Source of the DNA: an uncultured Oscillospiraceae bacterium | GTDB taxonomy: Bacteria; Bacillota; Clostridia; Oscillospirales; Oscillospiraceae | Direction of reading: 5' to 3' | Assembly: GCA_910577915.1 (NCBI GenBank) | Contig: CAJTOM010000080.1 | Span: forward strand, 1 to 9,854 | DNA: 9,854 nucleotides | In this document: piece after piece, positions 5,683 to 9,854 of the stretch | Layout: each line of letters starts with the position of its first letter | How positions within the stretch are numbered: position 1 is the stretch's first letter | Position numbers and translations under genes: made by a program | The notes under the pieces: model-generated | Databases searched by the model: none | Told to the model about the DNA's origin: nothing | The model's input: the letters and a program-made list of their open reading frames with translations, nothing else

Positions 5683-6951
5683 TCAGGAGGCGTGATCCGG
5701 CGCGGCGCGGCCGCTGTCCCGGACCAGGGTGGGGCCGCACTCCCCCCGCACACAGGCGGGGGTGATGACCACCTTCGCCACCGTAGGGTCAGAGGGAATG
5801 TCGTACATGATCTCCGTCAGAACCCCCTCCATCACCGCCCGCAGGCCGCGGGCGCCGATGTTGCGCTCGATGGCCTTGTCGGCCACCGCCTCCAGGGCCC
5901 CCTCGTCGAAGCTCAGCTCCACGTTGTCATACTCCAGCAGGCGGTGGTACTGCCTGACCAGGGCGTTTTTCGGCTCGGTGAGAATGCGGACCAGATCCTC
6001 CCGCTTCAGGCTGTCCAGCGGCGCGATGATGGGCAGGCGGCCCACCAGCTCTGGAATGATGCCGAACTTGAGCAGGTCGTGGGGCTGGACCTCCTTGAGG
6101 ATCAGGCCCACGTCCCGTTCCCGCCTGCTCTGGATGGGTGCGCCGAAGCCCAGGCTCCTCTTGTCGGTGCGCCGCTCAATGATCTTGTCCAGGCCGTCAA
6201 ACGCGCCGCCGCAGATGAAGAGGATGTTTTTCGTGTTGATCTGGATAAACTCCTGGTGGGGGTGCTTGCGGCCGCCCTGGGGCGGGACATTGGCCACAGT
6301 GCCCTCCAGAATCTTCAGCAGAGCCTGCTGCACCCCCTCGCCGGACACGTCCCGGGTGATGGAGGTGTTCTCGCTCTTCCGGGCGATCTTGTCGATCTCG
6401 TCCACGTACACGATGCCGTGCTCCGCCAGCTCCACATCGTAGTCCGCCGCCTGCAGCAGCCGCAGAAGGATGTTCTCCACGTCGTCGCCCACGTAGCCCG
6501 CCTCCGTGAGGGTGGTGGCGTCGGCGATGGCGAAGGGCACCTGCAGAATGCGGGCCAGGGTCTGGGCAATGTGGGTCTTGCCGCTGCCCGTGGGGCCGAT
6601 CATAAGGATGTTGCTCTTCTGAAGCTCCACGTCCTCGCCGCCGCCGAACTGGACCCGCTTGTAGTGGTTGTAGACGGCCACGGAGAGGGCCACCTTGGCC
6701 TTGTCCTGACCGATGACGTACTGGTCCAGCACCTCCCGGATCTCCCGGGGGGTGGGCAGCTGCTCCGGCAGGTCCACCGGGGAGTACTCCTCCGGCCGGC
6801 CCAGCTCCTGGTCCAGCACGCTCAGGCACAGCTGCACGCACTGGTCGCAGATGCGGGCGCCGGGGCCCTGGATCATCCGCCGCACCTCCTCCTCCCGCTT
6901 GCCGCAGAAGGAGCAGCGCAGAGACTTTTTCGTCTCGTCACTCATGGGCAA
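5683..6951 (-). CDS. clpX: ATP-dependent Clp protease ATP-binding subunit ClpX
   Basis: ClpX is the AAA+ hexameric unfoldase that recognises tagged substrates and feeds them into ClpP. Counting from residue 1 of the longer form (422 aa), the N-terminal zinc-binding domain has C13, C16, C35 and C38. Next come Walker A GPTGSGKT (119-126), pore-1 loop GYVGDD (152-157), Walker B VYVDEIDK (181-188), the RKH pore loop (228-230), the ClpP-docking loop as LGFG (267-270) instead of the usual IGFG, arginine finger R305 in PELVGRLP, and sensor-2 GAR (366-368). The start is ambiguous. TTG 6949-6951 lies 7 nt from GGAGG (6959-6963), whereas ATG 6943-6945, two codons inside and giving the typical MSDETKKSLRCSFCGK start, is 13 nt away. 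The gene lies 18 bp after clpP and is almost certainly co-transcribed with it; the stop is TGA 5683-5685. Confidence 0.97.
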   Translation of the reverse strand: MPMSDETKKSLRCSFCGKREEEVRRMIQGPGARICDQCVQLCLSVLDQELGRPEEYSPVDLPEQLPTPREIREVLDQYVIGQDKAKVALSVAVYNHYKRVQFGGGEDVELQKSNILMIGPTGSGKTHIAQTLARILQVPFAIADATTLTEAGYVGDDVENILLRLLQAADYDVELAEHGIVYVDEIDKIARKSENTSITRDVSGEGVQQALLKILEGTVANVPPQGGRKHPHQEFIQINTKNILFICGGAFDGLDKIIERRTDKRSLGFGAPIQSRRERDVGLILKEVQPHDLLKFGIIPELVGRLPIIAPLDSLKREDLVRILTEPKNALVRQYHRLLEYDNVELSFDEGALEAVADKAIERNIGARGLRAVMEGVLTEIMYDIPSDPTVAKVVITPACVRGECGPTLVRDSGRAAPDHAS

Positions 6952-6969
6952 TTCTTACCCTCCCGATTT

Positions 6970-7551
6970 TTATCTGGAATAGATGACCTTGTCAATGAGG
7001 CCGTACTCCTTGGCCTCCTCGGCGGTCATAAAGTTGTCCCGCTCGCAGTCCGCGGTCACCGTCTCCAGGCTCTGCCCGGTGTTGCCGGCCAGGATGCTGT
7101 TGAGCCGCTTCTTGATGATCTCCAGCCGCCGCAGGTGGATGGCCATGTCGGTGACCTGGCCCTTGGTGCCGGCGGAGGGCTGGTGGATCATAATCTCCGC
7201 GTTGGGCAGAGCCAGGCGCTTGCCCTTCGTGCCGGAGGAGAGCAGGAAGGCCCCCATGCTGGCGGCCATGCCCACGCAGATGGTGGACACGTCGCACTTG
7301 ATATACTGCATGGTGTCATAGATGGCCATGCCGTCGGTGACGGAGCCGCCGGGGCTGTTGATATACATCTGAATCTCTTTATCCGGGTCCTGGGCCTCCA
7401 GATACAGCAGCTGGGCCACCACCAGGCTGGCCGTGGTGGCGTTCACCTCTTCGCCCAGGAAGACGATGCGGTCGTTGAGCAGCCGGGAGAAGATGTCGTA
7501 GGACCGCTCTCCCCGGTTGGTCTGTTCAACTACATATGGAACTAAACTCAC
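6970..7551 (-). CDS. clpP: ATP-dependent Clp protease proteolytic subunit ClpP
   Basis: ClpP forms the double-heptamer serine-protease chamber that works with ClpX. The 193-aa product is full length. The catalytic triad is S98 in GMAASMGA, H123 in MIHQP and D172 in ERDNFMTAEEA. The SPGGSV strand (66-71) is typical of the active-site region. The N-terminus SLVPYVVEQTNRGERSYDIFSRLL matches the usual processed-loop region; little or no propeptide is present. The start is GTG 7549-7551, firmly supported by AGGAGG (7561-7566) 9 nt upstream. clpP is followed closely by clpX and preceded by tig across a 126-bp gap, the common clostridial order. No CtsR-type heptad repeat was found in that gap. Confidence 0.97.
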   Translation of the reverse strand: MSLVPYVVEQTNRGERSYDIFSRLLNDRIVFLGEEVNATTASLVVAQLLYLEAQDPDKEIQMYINSPGGSVTDGMAIYDTMQYIKCDVSTICVGMAASMGAFLLSSGTKGKRLALPNAEIMIHQPSAGTKGQVTDMAIHLRRLEIIKKRLNSILAGNTGQSLETVTADCERDNFMTAEEAKEYGLIDKVIYSR

Positions 7552-7596
7552 AGTAGACTACCTCCTGTTATGAAATCAGGTTCTCCCTGCCTGCCG

Positions 7597-7616
7597 GGGC
7601 GGACACACCTCCGCCC
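7597..7616. other. hairpin in the tig-clpP gap
   Basis: GGGCGGA (7597-7603) pairs with TCCGCCC (7610-7616) across CACACC. It lies about 45 bp upstream of the clpP GTG. It has no T tail in the direction of transcription, so it is more likely a leader or mRNA-processing structure than a terminator. The rest of the 126-bp gap holds only weak stems, and I saw no convincing promoter. Confidence 0.4.
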
Positions 7617-7677
7617 TGCTCCGGGAGGGGACGCAAGCCCCCCTAGGATGCCCAAAACCGGAAAGTTTTAGTACAAA

Positions 7678-9036
7678 TCATTCTGCGGACTCAGGGGCCT
7701 CCCCGGCGCTCTCCTTCTTGGCGCGCTTCTTCTTCTCCTCGCCCTCGTCCTCCTTGGGCTCGGGCTTGACGGCCACGGCGCTGTCCACCACCAGGCTGAC
7801 GGCCTTCCGGCGGGAGACCTCCTCCTTGATGAGCTCGGGGTTCACAAACTGCTTGACCCGCTCCACATCCATGCCGTACTGCTCGGCCATCTTGGCGATC
7901 TCCGCCTCAACCTCCTCGTCGGAGACCTCAATGTTCTCCTCCTTGACGATGGCGGTGACGGCCAGGTCCATGCGCACCTGCCCCACGGCGGGGCCCATGG
8001 CCTCCTCCAGCAGCTTCTCCTCGTCCATATTGGTCATCTGCATGTACTGCTCGAAGGGAATGCCCTGGGACTGGACCTGCATCTTCAGGTTCTCCACAAA
8101 GCGGTGGGCCTGCTCCTCCACCATGGCGTCGGGGATGTCCGCCTGGATGCCCTCGGCCACCTTATTCATCACAACGTCCTCAAAGGCGCGCCGGCCGGCC
8201 TCCTCCCGCTCCTCGGTGAGCTTGGCCTTCACGTCCTTCTTCAGCTCCGCCAGGGTATCAAACTCGGACACGTCCTTGGCAAACTCGTCGTCCAGGGCGG
8301 GGGTCTCCTTGACCTTGACGGCGTTGACCTTCACGTGGAACACCACGCTCTTGCCGGCCAGGTCGGCGTGGTAGTCCTCGGGGAAGGTGATATCCAGGTC
8401 CTTCTCCTCGCCGATCTCCATGCCGATGATCTGGTCCTCAAAGCCGGGGACAAACTGGCCGGAGCCGATCTCCAGGTCAAAGTTGTCGCTCTTGCCGCCG
8501 TCGAAGGGCACGCCGTCCATGAAGCCCTCGAAGTCGATGTTGGCCACGTCGCCCTTCTTAACCTTGCGCTCCACGCTGACCATGCGGCTGTTGCGGTCCG
8601 CCATCTCCTTCAGGCGGGCGTTGACATCGGCAGCCAGGACCTTCACCTCCGCCTTGGGGGCCTCGATCCCCTTGTACTGGCCCAGGGTCACCTGGGGGTA
8701 CACGGCCACGGTGGCCTTGAAGGAGAAGCCCTCCTTGCCCACCTCCAGCAGCTCCACCTGGGGATAGCCCACCACCTGCAGCTCCTTCTCCTTGACGGCG
8801 GCGCCGTAGGCGTCGGGCAGGGCGGCGTTGACGGCCTCCTCGTAGAAGATGGCCTCGCCGTACATGCGCTCGATCATCTTGCGGGGCGCCTTGCCGGGAC
8901 GGAAGCCGGGCATGCGGATGCTGCCGCGCTGCTTTCTGTAAGCCTTCTCAACGGCAGCCTCAAAATCGGCGGCGCCCACCTCCACAGTCAGCGCGACCAT
9001 GCTCTTTTCCAATGTTTCACAGCTTTTCACACTCAT
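7678..9036 (-). CDS. tig: trigger factor, ribosome-associated chaperone/prolyl isomerase
   Basis: Trigger factor binds ribosomal protein L23 at the exit tunnel and shields new chains. The 452-aa product has the three expected parts. The ribosome-binding domain is about residues 1-115, with the signature GFRPGKAP (44-51). An FKBP-like PPIase domain lies at about 155-245, including KKGDVANIDFEG and GSGQFVPGFEDQIIGM. The helical substrate-binding C-domain runs from about 250 to 425. It then ends in a charged, low-complexity tail (about 426-452: repeated E/K, KKKRAKK, ESAGEAPESAE), making it slightly longer than the E. coli protein. ATG 9034-9036 is supported by GGAGG (9046-9050) 9 nt upstream. 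A likely promoter lies directly above, so tig probably heads the tig-clpP-clpX unit and gives basal supply of all three. Confidence 0.97.
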   Translation of the reverse strand: MSVKSCETLEKSMVALTVEVGAADFEAAVEKAYRKQRGSIRMPGFRPGKAPRKMIERMYGEAIFYEEAVNAALPDAYGAAVKEKELQVVGYPQVELLEVGKEGFSFKATVAVYPQVTLGQYKGIEAPKAEVKVLAADVNARLKEMADRNSRMVSVERKVKKGDVANIDFEGFMDGVPFDGGKSDNFDLEIGSGQFVPGFEDQIIGMEIGEEKDLDITFPEDYHADLAGKSVVFHVKVNAVKVKETPALDDEFAKDVSEFDTLAELKKDVKAKLTEEREEAGRRAFEDVVMNKVAEGIQADIPDAMVEEQAHRFVENLKMQVQSQGIPFEQYMQMTNMDEEKLLEEAMGPAVGQVRMDLAVTAIVKEENIEVSDEEVEAEIAKMAEQYGMDVERVKQFVNPELIKEEVSRRKAVSLVVDSAVAVKPEPKEDEGEEKKKRAKKESAGEAPESAE

Positions 9037-9081
9037 TTTATATATCCTCCGTTTACTGTCGGCCTTACACAGTCAGCCAGC

Positions 9082-9115
9082 ATTGTATTGTATCACAGCA
9101 AGTTGAAAAATTCCA
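9082..9115 (-). promoter_or_regulatory. likely tig promoter (extended -10)
   Basis: On the minus strand the sequence TGATACAATACAAT contains TACAAT at 9087-9092 preceded by TGA (an extended -10, TGnTACAAT), with TGGAAT (9110-9115, 3 of 6 consensus) at 17-bp spacing. A second overlapping TACAAT lies at 9082-9087. The expected start is near 9080, giving a leader of about 44 nt ahead of tig. The A/T-rich patch is distinct from the surrounding GC-rich DNA. No CIRCE or CtsR box overlaps it. Confidence 0.55.
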
Positions 9116-9127
9116 GTGCTATTTTGC

Positions 9128-9814
9128 TTAATCTACAATTTTTTTCGGGATAAATTCCAGATAATCCGCCGACACCAGGCTGTAGGCCACGCCGCCCACC
9201 GTTCCCTCGATGGCCCGCTTATGGGTGGGGCCGTGGAGATGGCCGTAAAAGCAACGCTCCACCTGAAATTCCTCCAGCTTTTTGATGATCTCCGGGCAGC
9301 GGTAGCCGGTGTACAGGGGGGGGTAGTGGAGGAACGCCAGCTTCGGCCGGTCCCCCGCCGCCCGCAGGGACGCCTCCAGCCGGCCCGCCTCCCGGTTGAG
9401 GACCTTCTCGTTGTGACCGGTCTGCTCCTCCTCGAAGAACCAGCCCCTGGTGCCGCACAGGGCGTACTCCCCGTAGAAGAAGCAGTTGTTGTGGAGGATG
9501 TCGATGGAGGTGATGCCGTTCTCCCGGAAAAAGCGCCGCATCTTGGCGGCGGTGTTCCACCAGTAGTCGTGGTTGCCCTTCACAATAAGTTTCCGGCCCG
9601 GCAGGCGGTCGATCCACCGGAAGTCCTCCAGGCTCTCGGCGAAATCGATGCCCCAGGAGGTGTCGCCGCACAGGACGGTGACGTCCTCCTCCCCCAGGCG
9701 GGAGAAGGCCTCCTCCAGCCGCTGGATGTGGCCGGCCCAGCCGGGGCCGAAGACGTCCATTGGTTTATTGACTTTCAGGGAGAGGTGGAGGTCTCCGATG
9801 GCGTAGAGAGACAT
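9128..9814 (-). CDS. calcineurin-like metallophosphoesterase (predicted phosphohydrolase)
   Basis: This is a soluble dimetal phosphoesterase of 228 aa; its substrate cannot be read from the sequence. The metal-binding motifs occur in order: D8 and H10 in GDLHL, D51 in GDTSWG, N81 and H82 in KGNHD, H163 in FLHYPP, and H192 and H194 in GHLHG, so it should be active. The arrangement and length resemble the predicted phosphohydrolase group COG1768 found in Firmicutes; that assignment is from memory. There is no signal peptide or membrane segment. ATG 9812-9814 has AAGGAG (9821-9826) 6 nt upstream. It precedes tig in the same direction by 91 bp, but tig has its own likely promoter, and I saw no strong terminator between them. 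A functional link to the proteostasis genes is not suggested by the sequence. Confidence 0.9.
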   Translation of the reverse strand: MSLYAIGDLHLSLKVNKPMDVFGPGWAGHIQRLEEAFSRLGEEDVTVLCGDTSWGIDFAESLEDFRWIDRLPGRKLIVKGNHDYWWNTAAKMRRFFRENGITSIDILHNNCFFYGEYALCGTRGWFFEEEQTGHNEKVLNREAGRLEASLRAAGDRPKLAFLHYPPLYTGYRCPEIIKKLEEFQVERCFYGHLHGPTHKRAIEGTVGGVAYSLVSADYLEFIPKKIVD

Positions 9815-9830
9815 GGCGGGCTCCTTCTTC

Positions 9831-9847
9831 GCCGCCCTCCGGGCGGC
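9831..9847. repeat. GC-rich palindrome upstream of the phosphoesterase gene
   Basis: GCCGCCC (9831-9837) faces GGGCGGC (9841-9847) across TCC. It begins 4 bp above the phosphoesterase ribosome site, the same position that a GC palindrome holds in the lon leader. It has no T tail. The upstream gene lies outside the window, so a role at its 3' end cannot be excluded. Confidence 0.5.
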
Positions 9848-9854
9848 GCGGGGT

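Noticed and set aside
5451..5753. Minus-strand frame of 100 codons (and a nested 72-codon frame) across the clpX-lon gap
   Set aside because: No ribosome site, overlaps the ends of both neighbours and spans a terminator hairpin; more likely non-coding repeat-like DNA.
5641..7545. 634-codon open frame antisense to clpX and clpP
   Set aside because: Same register effect: it mirrors the clpX and clpP codons, crosses their intergenic gap and has no protein family character.
8104..9153. 349-codon open frame antisense to tig
   Set aside because: Codon-register mirror of tig with low-complexity L/G/H/V composition; no supporting start signals.

Overview
The window reads as a chromosomal segment of a high-GC, low-branching Firmicute, most likely a gut Clostridia of the Oscillospiraceae type (Flavonifractor/Lawsonibacter-like). 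This rests on strong AGGAGG ribosome sites, sigma-A type promoters, the gene order tig-clpP-clpX-lon-engB, and protein sequences closest in character to clostridial homologues. The placement is inference from recognition; no search was run. Most of the window is ordinary housekeeping DNA.

Left part, mainly plus strand (1-2474): the 3' end of a DUF1015-family gene; a small minus-strand gene of unknown function (650-877); a divergent XRE-type regulator (972-1199) overlapping by 4 bp a small two-helix membrane protein with a C-terminal zinc ribbon (1196-1429); a terminator; and ispE of the MEP isoprenoid pathway (1502-2380). The 94-bp AT-rich gap at 878-971 is the most interesting regulatory DNA. 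It holds a perfect-consensus promoter (TTGACA, 17 bp, TATAAT) towards the small gene, a weaker overlapping promoter towards the regulator, and two 18-bp operator-like repeats placed to cover both.

Right part, minus strand (transcribed right to left, 9814 to 2473): a calcineurin-like metallophosphoesterase; then a proteostasis cluster of trigger factor (tig), ClpP, ClpX and Lon; and last the ribosome-assembly GTPase EngB (YsxC/YihA). Tig meets the nascent chain at the ribosome, ClpXP and Lon degrade failed or regulatory proteins, and EngB acts in 50S maturation. A terminator-like hairpin divides clpX from lon, so lon-engB may be a separate unit. I saw no CtsR or CIRCE operator in the gaps.

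Non-coding structure: related A/T-rich palindromes follow the DUF1015 gene and overlap the end of ispE. GC-rich palindromes lie just upstream of the lon and phosphoesterase ribosome sites. The 218-bp clpX-lon gap carries nested inverted repeats and looks like a structured leader or dispersed repeat. I found no tRNA, rRNA, CRISPR array, transposase or phage gene. No gene-free stretch exceeds 300 bp. I do not see a clearly new multi-gene system; the best candidates for something undescribed are the XRE-controlled divergent module and the repeat elements.
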